Origin: Cordia subcordata | Taxonomy: Eukaryota > Streptophyta > Magnoliopsida > Boraginales > Cordiaceae | Assembly (NCBI GenBank): GCA_028554755.1 | Contig: JAPTOF010000002.1 | Coordinates: 32,480,501-32,544,500 of the forward strand | Length of the DNA: 64,000 bases | Reading direction: 5' to 3' | Shown: piece after piece, positions 1-14,049 of the stretch | How positions within the stretch are numbered: the first letter of the stretch is position 1 | Layout of the letters: each line of letters begins with the position of its first letter | Notes under the pieces: model-generated | Seen by the model: the letters and a program-made list of their open reading frames with translations, nothing else | Told to the model about the DNA's origin: nothing | The model's database searches: none | Made by a program: the position numbers and the translations under genes

Positions 1-276
1 ACACCTTTTGATAGTAGTTAACAAATTGTGAACCCACCCTGGAAGATTGATTAAACACTAAGAGACAAGATATACTTGAGCTTGCATATTTGTTCAAGAA
101 TAGTAACTATTCCACTTCAAACCGGAAAAGGGAGGCATGTGCTACAGCCGCAACCCTACATCAAGCGGGACTACCCACTGAGTGGTGCAGGGGGAGAAGC
201 AGTTTTATTGTGCACACGATAAATTAAGAAATTCACTATGGCGTGGAAACCTGACTATTACGGAGGAAGTAAAATC

Positions 277-3200
277 TTAGTCACTCCAGTTGTCCAGATC
301 AGCTGCGGTAGCCTGCCCTTTCCTCCTCAATTCTTCCTGCATATCAACACAATCACCCTAAGGCCCCACACTCAACATGACTATCTCAAAGTCAGCATGC
401 AATTGCAGGTAATGTTTGTAGTGAAAAGGATGAATACTGAAAAGGCTTACCACTTCATCAGCAATAAACTCGGAGGGAGACCACACCAGAATTTGTCTAT
501 CATTAGCACCAGTATATAGTTCCTGAAAGGGGGACATTCATCAACCACAGAATAATGTCAGTGTTGTATAATAATTTGTAATCCACAAACAATTTGACGA
601 TTATATCATCAGAGGAACAAGATTTATACTGCAGGTCGATGCAGTAATAGAGATGCATTAAAAAAGTCAAGCTCACAAAGTCAAAGAATGAGGGAACCCT
701 GGGGCCAAAATTTGGGGCGGTCAGGCTTGCATTTTGAGAACAAAATGTGATAGTTAAACATACATATTTTAGCTGGACACACATACTTCTGTCTCGTCAT
801 CTTAATAATTCTCAGACTGTGATACTGAGACTTTGAGGAAAAGAAAGTCTACTACTTTCCCAGGCTTGAAAAGGAAAATGACCCCTTTCTCAGGCTCAAC
901 CTAAGAGATGGAAAATTATAAACAGAGAACAAGTGCACAAAGATTGAGAGAGAGAGAGTTGTACCTGATCCTGTGCATTATACCAACAACAATTTACATT
1001 CTCATAGTGGCCACGAAAATTGAAGAGCATCTTTCCCGACCACACATCAAATGCCTGAAAGGATATGATAATCTCAGAGATCAGTATGTGCTCTTTCCCC
1101 ATTTTCATATTTTTTTTTCAGTTCTCTTTTTGTGTTTGGGGGAGAGAGAGGGGGAAGAGGTTGGGTGCTGTGGGCTGGAGACTACTCATAAATGTAGGAA
1201 CAAAATATTACTTTGGCAGTTGTCATGCATGGAACAAAGGCAAGGGCTGAGTCTTCACTTAAGGCTAACTGTAGAGGTTTGCTAGTTTGCAGACGAGGAA
1301 CTTCAAAATTCACAAGTGTGTTGCATCCAGATTCTACATCCCACAGCCTTAACCTTGAATCAGAACCTGAAACTCAGAAAACAGAGAAAGAGCTTAGGTC
1401 TAATTTGTGACTAGTTTACAATGAATGGACTAAGCTCCATGGTCTAATAACTTAGTTAGTAACTGCTTTAAGACTTAGATTCACGCTACTTAGATGGCCA
1501 TTCATGTCTGTGCATTAACCATGTGGGCACAAATATGAATATTCTGCTAGCAAAAGATATCCTTTTGAAAAACATCTAAACAGGTGAGAGCTCAATGCTC
1601 CAGAAGATACCATAAGTAATGACTCGAGGATCCCAGATAGAATTAAAGCTAACAACTATTGAAAATAAGAAGTTATTCCTCTACCATACTACCCACTTCT
1701 TTTTTAATAAGCTATACTATCATTCAGCAACTACAGAACAGCACTATGAGAACTTTCAGTTACAAAGAATCTGCAAATGGGTAATAGGCCAAACAGAGAG
1801 AAGAATGCCCAGAAATGACAAAAAAACACTTTGGCTCTTAAAAGCTAATTACATCTAAGCAACTGTGATAAAGCCACACCGGTAGGACTAGTCTAGAACA
1901 ATGGGCTTTTTAAGTCTGACCAAACAGCTAGTATATTTAGGTGACCTTTTTCATCTCACACAAGAAATACATCACGTGAAGACCAAAAATACATTTTTAT
2001 GTCTCTCTTACTCCTTTTCGAGAAAATCAAAAAATTATTTGCACAAAGAAGAGCCTCAACAGATTATTTATTCCATTGAAAATCAGTCAATTTAACCTGC
2101 ACTCAGAAGATACATGCCATCCTCGGTAACTTTCAGTCCAGTCACAACACCATAGTGAGCAGTGGCACGATCTTGAATGGACAACATTCCTGGATGGAGC
2201 CTCTGCTTGGACCCCTTCACTTGACCAGAAATCTTACCAACAGATGAGTGTTTTAGACTGTTACCATTAATAGGTTTTCTTTGAGGCACTCGGGTCTTTA
2301 CAGATGAACTCTGACCCATTGAAGAGGATTTTGATGTGGGAGCCTGGACAATAATAAAAACATATCAGATAAGGAAATTTTAAATTCTATATGACATGAC
2401 TATGGAACATACGAATATACATCACATATTAAGCATTCATATAAGACCTGACGTATAAACGAGCAAAACCATAAAATGTCAAAAGAAAAGAAAAATATAA
2501 TTGAAAAGGAAACATCATCAATTATCAATTCAAATTGTCTGTTAAAGGAAAATCTCATTTAATCGGCTTCCAGGATATACTGCAGCATTTTGAGCTTGCC
2601 CTTGCTATATTCATAACAGTAAAGAAGCTCTGACAGGCAGAATCATATCCAACACTTAATAATAAACTGGACCTTGAGAACATTGGATATTGAAAATTGA
2701 TTTTTTGGACAAGAACCATATCCACAGAGAGAAACAAGTTCAGGAACTCATCAGAAATATCTATGGATCTCTGTGCATAGAAAGATGCATCTCCGGAGCA
2801 CTTATGGTCATGCTTAAAGCGCAACAGACATAATCTTAATAGCTTTAGACGAACTCAGAGGACTTGAGAAGGCTTGGCGTAATACTCACAACACAAAAGT
2901 TCCATCCAGTAACCCCCAGGTGGCCAAGGAGGTGGATCGGGTTAACAAGATCAACTCAATTTGGGGGGCAACGCCTCTGCTTAATCTCTTAGGAGATTAA
3001 AGGATCATACATAGAATGTGAAAGAATACAAGATATAAGTTCAAAACCACAAAGGATATAAGTTGAAAGAAGAACAATATAATGCATGCTTATAACAGGC
3101 AAATAAGTTTTTCAATCAGAACACTTATCAAGACTCCAATTGATGGACAGGCTGAGGCATAAACCTTATCTGTGGCTGAACGTGCTTGAAGAGGTGGACG

Positions 3201-5989
3201 CCTTCCAAGTTGAGTGCGAGCCTGATCTAAAACACGAAAGCATCCAGCTCGCCTAATATCCCAGAAACGAATTGCACCATCACATCCCCCAGTTACTAAA
3301 ACCCATTCACTAGAAGTAGACCACTCCAGTGACATAACACCATCTGACAAGAGGAAATAATAAATTAAGGATTTAAAAGAACATAGTTCAAGTTTCACTA
3401 TATCTAGAGATTTCTGGGAGTTCATATAGGTTGAAGTTAGTATATTGCAGGAGAGACAATCCAGTTTAAAGTGGTCGTACATAAACTAAAGCAGCATGGA
3501 AAAACATTATCTAGGGTCAGGGTAGCAGTACATCCAACAATGGATGAATATAGAGTCCAGAACAGCAATGCATATCATTGAACATAGACTGGTGCAAATA
3601 TTAAAAGGGAAAATTCCAAACATTGCATTGAACTTCTACAATATTAGACACCACTTACAGATTGGAATGATGGACAATGTTCAGAGAAACTTCTCTTTAA
3701 CCAGAAAATAGGATAAAGAAATTGACATGACTCTGAAAGACGTAACTGAACCCTAGCCCCTCCTCCTCTTAATAACAAATATATCATAGCATTATTTGAA
3801 ATAGCATGCAGAAGACGATGGTATGATGCAAACCAATATCAGAAGTCCCAATATGAAAAACTAATAGCGCAAATATCTAAAACATTCCAGAGCGACGAAA
3901 TATATATAATTTGTTTAACATATTAGTACTAGCATACCACGATGACCAGACAGAGTATGAGCAAATGCTCCTGAAGAAATATCACAAAGGCGAACTTGAA
4001 CATCTTCAGTTCCTGCAGCAATTAACATGTGTGATGATGCCAACGGAGACATGGCAGTCTTATAGACCTTTCCAGGCATTTTAAAGTTCATTACCACCTA
4101 CAACAGAAATTAAAAAATAAGATCAAATTTCTATCAAATGGTAAGGAAACCATATTTAGTAAGCTAAAAATGCAGACACGAGAAGAAGGCACTCAATTAA
4201 GTTACCTGTGTGGTATTTGTATCCCAAACATTGATGTGATGATCATATGATCCTGTTATGAAAAGCCCTGTGTCAACTGGATACCATATGGCTGTCGATA
4301 CGGCATATTTGTGGCCATGTTCATGTTGCTTATCAATAACAACTAAGGACTGATGCTTCGCAATGAGACCACTTCCCTCATAATCTGCTGCATGTTGAAC
4401 ATCATAAATAGCAACTGATGCATCTGCTGCACCGGACAACAAGTATCGCCCCTCTGTCAAATCAACCTGATTTTGTGATCATGAAGCATGGCCACAAAGT
4501 GCTTTTACAAAAAGTGCACATTTCATTCCACATATTCAAGAAAACAATATTATCCTATGACTCTGAATAGCATTATGTTTCATGTCTAGAAATGGTGAAG
4601 TATCTTACTATATATAGTCTCTGTAACGACAGTAGACCGGTTTGGCCAATTGTGTCTTCCAATTTGGTCAGAATAATACAAACGCAATACATATAAAGCA
4701 ATCTAGCACACCAACAACATTATTTAATCAGTTCTACCAATATGTAACCGTACCTGCTTATTCTAATTCAACATTACCAAGGATTACCACTCTTGTCTCT
4801 AATTACTACCCAATTGAAGAGGATTTTGGCATCTAATTGATCAAAACGGAGGAAAAACACAGGAACAAGTTCATGACCATTAGTTCCAATGGCAAAGCAG
4901 ACATCTTCAGTAGATAAGACTAGGTGAAACTATTAGAACCACTAGATTTAGAACAAAAAGTCTTGTTAATATGATCTGTATATTCAGAATTATTACAATT
5001 GTATAGAGTTAATTATAATTCATCTAACTAGTAACAACTAATTTTAATCAATAGAAATAAGTTTCAACAATGCAAAATCTCCATTGCATAACATCCTTCA
5101 ACCAACTACAAACTTCACCTGAATTTCTCACCAGTTTATTAAACTACACGGAAAGCAACTGGCTTGAGCAAAGCCAAAAGTAAGTCAAAGACACAGTATA
5201 TGAGTAGCAAATTAAGTAAGAGTAGCACAAAAAAGTGACGTGGAACATATAACTTCAAAGCAGCTCGCATGTTTTTTATCGACATCATACAAGATCCCGT
5301 AATTCTACAAACAAAGGTTATCATATACACTAATAAAATCAACTTCTTTGAGGTAAAATTTCTCACACAAACACGGATGCCTATCGTCATCTTTACAATC
5401 TTAAAATTCAGACCATTCCCAGCAAAATAAGTCCACTTTGAGCTTTCATGAGGTAGCCTACTAACTAAAAGTTGCTTATTTTAAAATTCTAATACAAAGT
5501 TACACAGCAAAATAAATCCACTTTGAGCTTACACGAGCTAGACCACTAACTAAAATTGCTTATTTTCATATTCTAATCCAAAATAACACTAACGCTACTT
5601 ACATTATTTTGGTTCTTTAATTGTTAGCAAATCAAAAAAATATATTTCTTTCAATTAAATATTATAAGTATTAGAGGAAACAGTGGGAATAGCAGATCAT
5701 TAGACTGCGCTGAAGCTCACGCAAAATATAGAAAATAATTTTAAGTTTCAGCTAGCTTAATTTTTTTAAGCATAGTTTTGGGAAAATTGATATAGGAAAT
5801 GAGAAAATAGGAAAAAGAATGGATGAATTAAAGCGGAACCTGAAGAGATTTGATGGAGGCGCGATGAGAAGAGACGATCTCCTTGTGATTGGAGAGGTGA
5901 AGAGAGGCGAGTCGACTCGTCTTAACACGATGGCTGAATAAACTAGGGCGAAGCTTTCCCGATTCTCTTTGTTCAATCTCCTTCCACAT
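277..5989 (-). CDS. CSA: CSA/ERCC8-type WD40 protein (Cockayne syndrome A homologue)
   Basis: Nine exons (5989-5840, 4466-4206, 4097-3938, 3343-3165, 2343-2097, 1366-1212, 1054-965, 522-451, 336-277) join in frame with GT-AG introns into a 457-residue protein, close to the roughly 450 residues of plant CSA. The start MWKEIEQRESGKLRP and the end DLDNWSD match plant CSA as I remember it. WD-type blades are visible at LLSGAADASVAIYD, FITGSYDHHINVWD, VQVRLCDISSG, GAIRFWDIRRAG (a WDxR motif, the usual DDB1-docking type), SDSRLRLWDVESG, AFDVWSGK and NDRQILVWSP. Family knowledge: CSA is the substrate receptor of a CUL4-DDB1 ubiquitin ligase in transcription-coupled nucleotide-excision repair in the nucleus, and in plants supports UV tolerance. 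The 1.37-kb first intron is the largest. The gene stands alone, divergent from NPGR1 with a long spacer between. Positions 1-276 are its 3' flank. Confidence 0.95.
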
Positions 5990-6048
5990 CTTCCTCGCAT
6001 CCTTCCCTTTCTTCTTCGCTCAACGATGCCACACCGAGTCAACTCAGT

Positions 6049-6060
6049 TCATATATATAG
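6049..6060 (-). promoter_or_regulatory. Possible TATA box of the CSA gene
   Basis: Read on the minus strand this is CTATATATATGAA, about 65 bases before the CSA start codon. That would put transcription start about 30 bases downstream and leave a short 5' leader. The position is plausible, but AT-rich spacers produce such strings by chance. Confidence 0.4.
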
Positions 6061-6061
6061 A

Positions 6062-8600
6062 TGTACTTTTTATTTTTATATATTCGCAAATATCTATACA
6101 ATTGATGGATAAATTTATGTGATGATAAATGAAAATGAAGTGGAAACAGAAAGATTTTTGCGTCGTTCAGATGATAAGAATCGGAATTCTCTAATGCAGA
6201 GCCGATCGATAGTATAATTGACCCAAAAGCTCGACACCAAAAAAAAAAAAAAATACTTAATATTGTAACTTATGTATGACTCTGTGAGGCCCTAAAAGAT
6301 AGAGCCCAAGCCCAAAGGAAGAGCCCAATATTCTTTTTTTTGATCGAAAGAGCCCAATTTTCTTGTACTGACGTCCAAAAGCTAATGCTTAATCGGCTGC
6401 CTCCTTTAAATGTTTTTTACTAGAAAATTTTGATTGAAGCCCAATCTATTTTTTTTTCCCTTATCTTTCTTTTTTTTTTTCTTTTTCCGGACCATGAATC
6501 CAATAAACTAACTGGTTGAAAACAGAACTATGATGATTAAAAGGTCAAATAATTTAACCATATTATGGAAAATGACAGATGTACAAAGGAGTAAATAGAA
6601 ATTGCACCTTAAATACATCTTTTCAGTTTGAAAAATTAATCCATCTAGCTAAACAAAATTAAATTTATTTAAGTATTTAAAATGGGTGTATTTTTAATTT
6701 ATTTCTAATACACAAGATCTGATTTTTCTCCAGTCATTGGACCCCAAATAAGTACACCTATTCTGTATCAGGTGGGAGATAGTCTCACTTAATTAATGTT
6801 CATTATTATTAAGAGTGAAGATGGATTGAATTCAAATAGAGGGAATTAATATGTCAACAACTTTGCTAGCTGGCTAAATGGGAATTAAATATAATCAAGC
6901 AAAAGAAATGAAGTAATTTAAGAAGCAATTGAATGGACAAAAATTAAAAATAGGAGGACACATGAAGAGGCTGCGGGGGGGGAATTGGACTCTCTGTCAC
7001 ATGGGCTGTAAAGAAGACCAATGAAGAAGTCGTCAGAGCACTGTCAGATTTAGAAAGCGCAAGAGGTTAAGCACGAGTTTCAAATCCAACCCCTCTATTC
7101 TTCTATCCATTTGATGACGACGGAACGTGTGACCATGTGGTTTATCCATTTTAGTCCAGCAAACCAAGAAATGAACAAGTCATTATTTTACCATGCTTGT
7201 GAAACTATTTTCTATGAAGTGAGAATAACTCGATTTTCTTTTTAAATATATATATTTAAAATTTTTAAACATGAAGCACCCTGTGGAATCTGTAGCTAAC
7301 ATGGGATTGGAGTTTCTTCCAAGTGGTCCAACCAGCATATCATTGAGCACCGTGGATGGGTGTGACAAGACAAGTGAAGTTGGAGGTGGAAAAAGTAGAC
7401 AAAAAGTACCAAGATGCATTACGCAAAGTTATTGCCCATAATCATGCTCCCATGATGTAATTGTCTTCTTTAAGTCATAAAGGAGATCTACACAAAGATT
7501 AAATAATTCAAAACTTTCTCGTTTGTCTAAATAAAAATTTGAACTTAGATTCTCTACCCAATTTAAGGGAAAAAAAAAAGAAAAAAAAATTACTTAATAC
7601 TTAAAGTAATTGTAAATGTTGACCCGAGGGAAGGGCGTTTAAGACATTCTAAGAAGTTTAAGACATTCAAAGAAAAAAAGCCAGCTAAGCCTTACAGCAG
7701 CCAACTCAGACACCCGCCTCGCAGATTTACCAGCTAATTCAAACTTATGTTTCTGGCCTAAATCTTAAACGTAAGTGGATGACAATTCACATATTTGAAG
7801 AAAATGAAAAGGAAATACATACCGATAACCAATTGATGTCGTGCTTAATATATTCCATGCTATTTACCGTCGTAAAAATATGCTCCTATTTGCTCACATG
7901 CTCAACGGTAAGTTCCTTGACTACAAGTGAGCTAAGTCTTTTTAGAAATAACGTTGAAAATGATGTGGACACAAAAGATTGCAATTATATTTACACAAGA
8001 ATTCGCATAATTAGACTTTTTACAATGTGTAAATATTCCCCATAATATTTGGAGGTAATAATTTAAAATAAATTTTAAAAAATTAATAAAGAAAAATGTG
8101 CCTTCAGATGAAAGGAGAAAGTGTGATTTAACTATGAATAAGCAGATGGCAGTTTGGCCACCAACTGTACTTCTTATTATAAAATGAGGATGGTGTGAGA
8201 CAATTTAAACCAAAGGGTACATAACATAGATCCCTGTCCTTTTCCAAGTCATAATAAAATAATGCAGAGACAAGCTTATCTGGACCCAATGAAACAGAGA
8301 ATCTACACACACAGCTGCCACTGCTGCAACCAACAGTACCCCCCCCCCCCCATATGCCTCACCTATCCTTACCTATGCAAACCACCGTCTGTACTTCAAA
8401 CTCAGCATTACAGCAAAACACTTGAGACATTTTTAAAAACTAGAAAATTTTACTTTGTTCAAAAACTATAATTCAGATCTCTTAAGCCGCACCATAATCT
8501 TTGTTTTCACATCAGAAACTTCAAACATTTACTCCTCCTATTTTGTCTTTTGCATGAACCCAAACACCAGGACCAGTAATATTAAAGAAAAGGGGTCTCT
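6062..8600. other. AT-rich spacer between CSA and NPGR1
   Basis: No gene is supported. The stretch holds long A and T runs (near 6240, 6470 and 7570), a G run at 6976-6983, a C run near 8340-8350, and a short duplicated phrase 'tttaagacatt' near 7638-7665. Short open frames here lack family resemblance, introns or codon structure. The right end presumably carries the NPGR1 promoter and leader; a splice-acceptor-like TTTTCAG at about 9134-9140 suggests an intron in that leader. Confidence 0.6.
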
Positions 8601-9219
8601 CGTTTGAAGTTGCTTTTATGGCTGTTGAGTGTAAAAGAACCAAACATCACGCATGGAAAGCTTCAGTTTTGCTGTAATGTCCAAAGCTCTGTGATCTTTT
8701 TATTTGTGTCTCATGCTTCACATTATCAATTGTGCCTTTGTTCTATCTTTATCAACTTCTAATTATTCTTTTGTTGCTCAGCTTGTTCAGTTTCCTGTTT
8801 TTACATTCCTCTTGTTTCTTTGTGTCCCCAAGCTAATCTTAGAATATTCTCACTTGGGCTTGTTATTTATCTTTTAGTTGTTCTACTTGAGTTCAAATGT
8901 TGGTCATGCGGTTTGAACAAACTCTTGCAAAATATATCTGTGTGAAGGGAACTTTAGTTTCTTGGATGCTAATTGCAGATTTCTTGCACCATTTTAATTT
9001 TGATCAAGTAAATTAATCATTTATAGAGTTATTGTACTTGTTGAAATTTTTAATCTTTTGTGTGATTTAAAATTCCAGTTGTAAAGTTGAAGGGGTCCTG
9101 AAAAAAGGATAACGAGTGTCTTTCAATTCACTTTTCAGGTCTAAAAGAACGCAGTGAAAGTAAGAATACTTTGACAACAAGAGCCTGAAATAATTTTCAC
9201 TGCTGTTGGAAAAGCAAAG

Positions 9220-12093
9220 ATGCTTTGTGCTTGTTCAGGAGAACAATACAAATTTGAAGAGCAGGAGCTGGCGCCACAGTCGCCGGAGTCACTGGCCACA
9301 AGGGACTTTTCAGCTAGTGGCCTTTCGTCAAGGACCGGGACTGTAGACTGGGAATCAAAATTCGAAGATGCTCAAGTGGATGAAGCTGAGTCTACTTTAA
9401 AGGAGGCGTTGTCCTTAAACTATGAGGTATACTTGATTTTCATAGCTAATATATTAGCTATTAGCTTCATAGGTTTAATTCTGCAGTGCTAATTTTGTGT
9501 GTATGCTTGCAGGAAGCTAGAGCTTTGTTGGGGAGGCTCGAATATCAAAGAGGGAACTTTGATGCCGCCCTTCAAGTGTTCCAAGGGATTGACCTCAAAA
9601 GCTTATCATCAAGGATGTCTAAGGCCATTGCTGAAAGAACGCGGCCGAGAAGAACGCACTCGAAGGGTGACGGTATGCTTGCTGGTCTCATGTCACTGCA
9701 TTCAGTGAGTCTGCTCATCGAAGCAATTTTGCTGAAAGCGAGGTCACTTGAGGCCTTGGGGCGAGTTAAAGGTAGAAAATTCATAGTTCGGGTGACATTT
9801 TGATAGACTCCATTAACACTTGATAAAACACAACTGCATTCATAATTTTGATTTGGTATTAAAATTGAGGTCTGATAAAATGGAAAAATGTATTAGACAC
9901 TTCCCTACTTATGATTTTGCTTACTAGGCACTGTAATCACATAAAAGGCATGATTCTTTGATTTGCCTTATTGCGTATATAATCACCCAGTACCTGTGAT
10001 AAAGACTAATAATGAAAACTAAAATTTCACTTGGTAGTATGCCACGAGGTATTCTGTTTATGAGTTGGAAAATGTTGTTGCACTAGCTCTGATAATTTGT
10101 TCTGGGGTTATTGTTATATCAGAGGCTGCAAGAGAATGCAAATTGATTCTGGATATAGTTGATTCTGCGCTACCTAACGGAATGCCCGAGGGAATTCGGG
10201 AGGACTGCAAGTTGCAGGAAGTGTTCCACAAAGCACTGGAGTTGCTTCCAAGGCTGTGGATAGAGGCAGGCTGTCTAGATGAAGCTATTGCTGCATATCA
10301 AAGAGCTCTTACCAAACCGTGGAATTTGGAACCCCAGAGACTGGCAAGTGTACAGAAAGACTTAGCTGCCACTTTACTCCATGGAGGAGTTGAAACAACA
10401 TTGGCTCCTCAGTTAAAAATGTGGGGTCCAACAGCACCTAAAAGCAGTACAGAGGAAGCAATCCTATTGTTGTTCATACTCATGAAAAAGGTATTATCTG
10501 GTGAGATACAGTGGGATCCAGAGATCATGCATCATTTAACTTTTGCCCTCGCCATGTGTGAGGAATTTGAGTCTCTTGCAAATCATGTCGAGCAGCTTCT
10601 TCCTGGTACTTATACTCGAGTCCAGAGGTGGTATTTTCTTGCTCTTTGTTACTCTGCTGCTGGGCAAAATCAAACTGCAATTAACCTTCTTAAGAAGGTT
10701 TCTGGGAGTTCAGAAGCTAAGCATAAACCTCACACTCCATCTTTCTTGCTGGGGGCAAAATTGTGTGCTCAAGATAGAAAGCAAGCTCATGAAGGAATCA
10801 AATTTGCTCGGAGGATCATTGACTTAGCAATAAGTCACAATGAGCATCTACTGGGTCAGGCTCATAAATTTCTTGGTGTGTGTTACGGGAATGCAGCTAG
10901 AGCTTCTCTTTCAGATTCTGAGAGGATTTCGCTTCAGAAGGAATCATTAAACTCCTTAAACCATGCCCTTCATGCTGGGAAGGGGGATCCAGAAGTTTTG
11001 TGTAGCCTAGGGTTGGAAAATGCAATTCAAAGAAACTTGACAGCAGCCTTCCATAACGCAATGATGTATTCTGAGATGGTTGCTGGAAGCTCCGGAAGAG
11101 GATGGAAACTATTGGCTTTAATCGTTTCAGCAGAACAGAGACTGAAAGATGCTGAAGCAATAGTGGATCTTGCTTTGGATGAGACCGGAAGGCTTGATCA
11201 GTTAGAATTTCTGAGGTTGAAAGCCATTCTCCAGATAGCTCAAGAAGAGCCCAAACAAGCTATAGAGACCTATAGAGTTTTGCTAGCTTTGGTCCAAGCA
11301 GAAAAAGAGCTTCAAACTAAGACCAATGACTTTCAGGTGCTTATACTTTCCATTTTTTTTCACAAGTACTCTAGATTCAATTGAAGGTGATTAGACTACT
11401 AGTTTAGCCTGAGCAGAAAAAGGAAGTAATATCTTGCAGTCACTTGCCTAGTTAGAGCTATAAAGTGGGATATACCTTGAAGGATAATGCATTTTAGGAG
11501 GAGAGCGTGGCATCTCTCACCATCGTTGTTTGATTTTCAGATATTGTCTGAGCGAAAATTGGAAATAGAAGCCTGGCTAGATTTGGCAAAGATATACATG
11601 GACATGGAATCGTGGCCTAATGCAGAAATTTGTTTAGGCAAAGCCAAGTTAACTCAATTTTATTCCCCACGGGGTTGGCATACAACAGGTTTGAATGCAG
11701 TTTCCAGCTCTTTACGATCATACATATTCCCAATTATTTTCTCAATTAGTGACCATATAGTTTTTTCAATCGTCTGCAGGTGCATTGTTTAGAGCCCAAG
11801 CACAATACAAGGAAGCACTCGTCGCATTCTCAGTTTCATTGTCGCTGGACCCTGATTATGTTCCAAGTCTGGTTTCGACTGCCGAAGTTTTAATCAAAAC
11901 AGGAAGCCTCTCGCTCCCCATCGCGAGGAGCTTCCTGATGACTGCTCTGCGATTGGAACCCACGAACCACAATGCATGGTTTAACCTCGGATTGCTTGCT
12001 AAGATGGAAGGCTCACTGCAGCAAGCAGCGGACTATTTCCAAGCTGCGCATGAGCTTGAGCTTTCTGCCCCTGTTCAAGACTTTTCTCTATAG
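9220..12093 (+). CDS. NPGR1: NPGR1-type TPR protein (No Pollen Germination Related 1)
   Basis: Five exons (9220-9426, 9513-9771, 10123-11336, 11541-11688, 11780-12093) join in frame with GT-AG introns to encode 713 residues; Arabidopsis NPGR1 is about 694. The N-terminus MLCACSGEQYKFEEQ, then SLATRDFSASGLSSR and QVDEAESTLKEALSLNYE, are hallmarks of the NPG family. TPR-like helix pairs follow: EARALLGRLEYQRGNFDAAL near the N-terminus, the ALELLPRLWIEAG region in the large third exon, and a C-terminal block (FRAQAQYKEALVAFSVSLSL, NHNAWFNLGLLAKMEG) ending ELELSAPVQDFSL. Family knowledge: NPG proteins bind calmodulin; NPG1 is needed for pollen germination, and NPG proteins are reported to act with PI4-kinase complexes at the plasma membrane and in pectin deposition. 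The exon phases and conserved ends suggest an intact gene. Confidence 0.95.
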
Positions 12094-12119
12094 TGACTAG
12101 CTCACCATACACCAAATAT

Positions 12120-13087
12120 TTGAGAAGTTTATGTAATAGCATTATTTTTAGAAGATATGCGAATGGTGCCCTCTCCACCCCACCCTCACCTGTCCCACAT
12201 TAGAATGCTGGGCGGGGGTGGAGGAGGGAGGGGAAATTCGATATTGCAGCGTGAAGTTTAGCTTGATGTTATTAGTCGTCTAGTCCTGGTATCTTGTTAA
12301 TAGCTGATAAATTTGTACATCCATTTATAACTGCAATATTCCTCCTGATGAACTAATTGGCAAAATTTGTAGATGGGGCAAAAATATTTAGTGTTGGTTG
12401 CTAATTTAGGCTTAGACAAGTCTCTTGGAACTTAGTCTTTGGGGTGATATTTGGTCCCTTGGTTGAGTTGTTAGAGTAAGATAAAAGGTTGAAACATTGC
12501 CCAATAGGATAATCATTTAGATGGTTTTGATTTCCATTAAGGAAAAAGAAAATATCTCTTTGGGTTGACAAAGAAATCTGAATCAATATAATTGGTTTAT
12601 AACAAGTTAGTAATGGTGTTTACTTGTCAAAAAAGTACTTCCAATAATACATAATAGACATAAGTATAATCCTTGAGACTGGTATAAGTTTTTTTAAGTA
12701 CGGAGATTACTATCCATTCATGTCAATATGCTTGAAACTGTATGCTAAATATTAATTGATATTTAGTATTTAAAAATTTCAAACAAGTGAAACAGACAAG
12801 GCTTGGTTCAAATTCGGCGGGCTTGTTTCAAAAAAAATCCAGTTGACTTTCATCTACTACGACAATTATTTAAATATTTGGTAGCACATTGGATGTATAT
12901 GGTAGAATCAGGTTTATTTCATATCATTGACGTATTTGTATAATTTTTCAATGATTGAGCTTCATTAACACGCATTAATGGGCAGCCCATGTGTTGTTTT
13001 ACTGCTATCGAAGTAAATAAATAGCTAAGAAATAGTTATATTAAATGTGAATGCCAATTGCAGAGGAAGACTTATATTGTTCACTCG
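12120..13087. other. NPGR1 3' flank and AT-rich spacer
   Basis: The first part, to about 12350, is probably the NPGR1 3' untranslated region and carries a G-rich tract near 12208-12235. The remainder is AT-rich with no supported gene. Confidence 0.5.
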
Positions 13088-13120
13088 CAGGTACACAGTT
13101 TATATCGTACTGTGCACCTG
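13088..13120. repeat. Inverted repeat with 11-bp arms
   Basis: CAGGTACACAG and CTGTGCACCTG pair with one mismatch around an 11-base loop. It lies directly before a run of degenerate repeats and may be the end or subterminal hairpin of a decayed transposon. No CTAG follows, so it is not a clear Helitron end. Confidence 0.6.
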
Positions 13121-13133
13121 TGGCGGTAAATAT

Positions 13134-13450
13134 ATTGAACAAATAGCCTATCAGTATTGAACAAAAATGATCTGCGAATTTTATTGAACAAATAACTTAT
13201 GAATATTGAACAAATAGTCTTTTTATTCTGAACGAATATCTGTAACTATTTTATTGTATAGATATTTGTTAATTTTATACTTATCAATAAATATTGCGAT
13301 GATCTATGAATTATGTTGGACAAACAGTTTATTAATACTGAATAAATAGTCTTTTTATTCTGAATAAATATATATAACTTTTTTCATATATAGATGTTTT
13401 TATATATTTTACTGGATAAACAATTTATAAATATTAAACAAACATTTGTG
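13134..13450. repeat. Degenerate ATTGAACAAATA-type repeat block
   Basis: The phrase (A/T)TTGAACAAATA and its variants (TGGACAAACAG, CTGAATAAATAG, TTAAACAAAC) recur about ten times, and a longer phrase 'caaatagtctttttattctgaa' returns with changes at about 13210 and 13344. This is an old, diverged direct-repeat block. No coding potential was seen. Confidence 0.55.
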
Positions 13451-14049
13451 ACTGTCTTTATACTATATATTTGCTGATTATTTTTCTCCGTAATACCATA
13501 AGATTACAAATTATGCTTATCTATCTATTCATACTATATCAAAAGCGGTAACCACTAGTACAAGCTTGCTTCCCATGCAAAATGTTGCATTTGATTTTCC
13601 AGTGCTAAACATGAAAACAAAAATAAAAATAAATTAACAGGTTAGATCATTGTTATCTCCTACACAACAACACAGTGGTTTCTGCAACATGGCGGTGATC
13701 TTAATCGTGCATGATATGAGATTTTTAAAAAATGAATAGAAATATTTAATTTCATACAAAATATAAGTATAAAGATTATTTTCAACAATGTAGCAGTTCT
13801 TTATTTTCAAACTATTAATTGAAACTTAGATGTTTAATTTGAAAATCTATTGATACAATGTATACTTTATTTCATTATTATATATAGGTTATTGTATAAA
13901 CATTATTTCATTTACTTACTTGAAAACTTGACTCGACCGTATAATATTATTGATTATGAAACTTTAATATTAAATACAATTGATGGTTTAAGTCACACTC
14001 TAGTTCTTGTCCAAAACTATTGAATATCAATTGTAATAATGTTTTAGCA

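Noticed and set aside
8340..8350. Homopolymer C and G runs (also 46273-46286, 46580-46594, 54926-54940)
   Set aside because: Simple slippage-prone tracts; no G-quadruplex pattern of four separated runs was seen.
10543..11160. Secondary frames inside NPGR1 on both strands
   Set aside because: Shadows of the long third exon.
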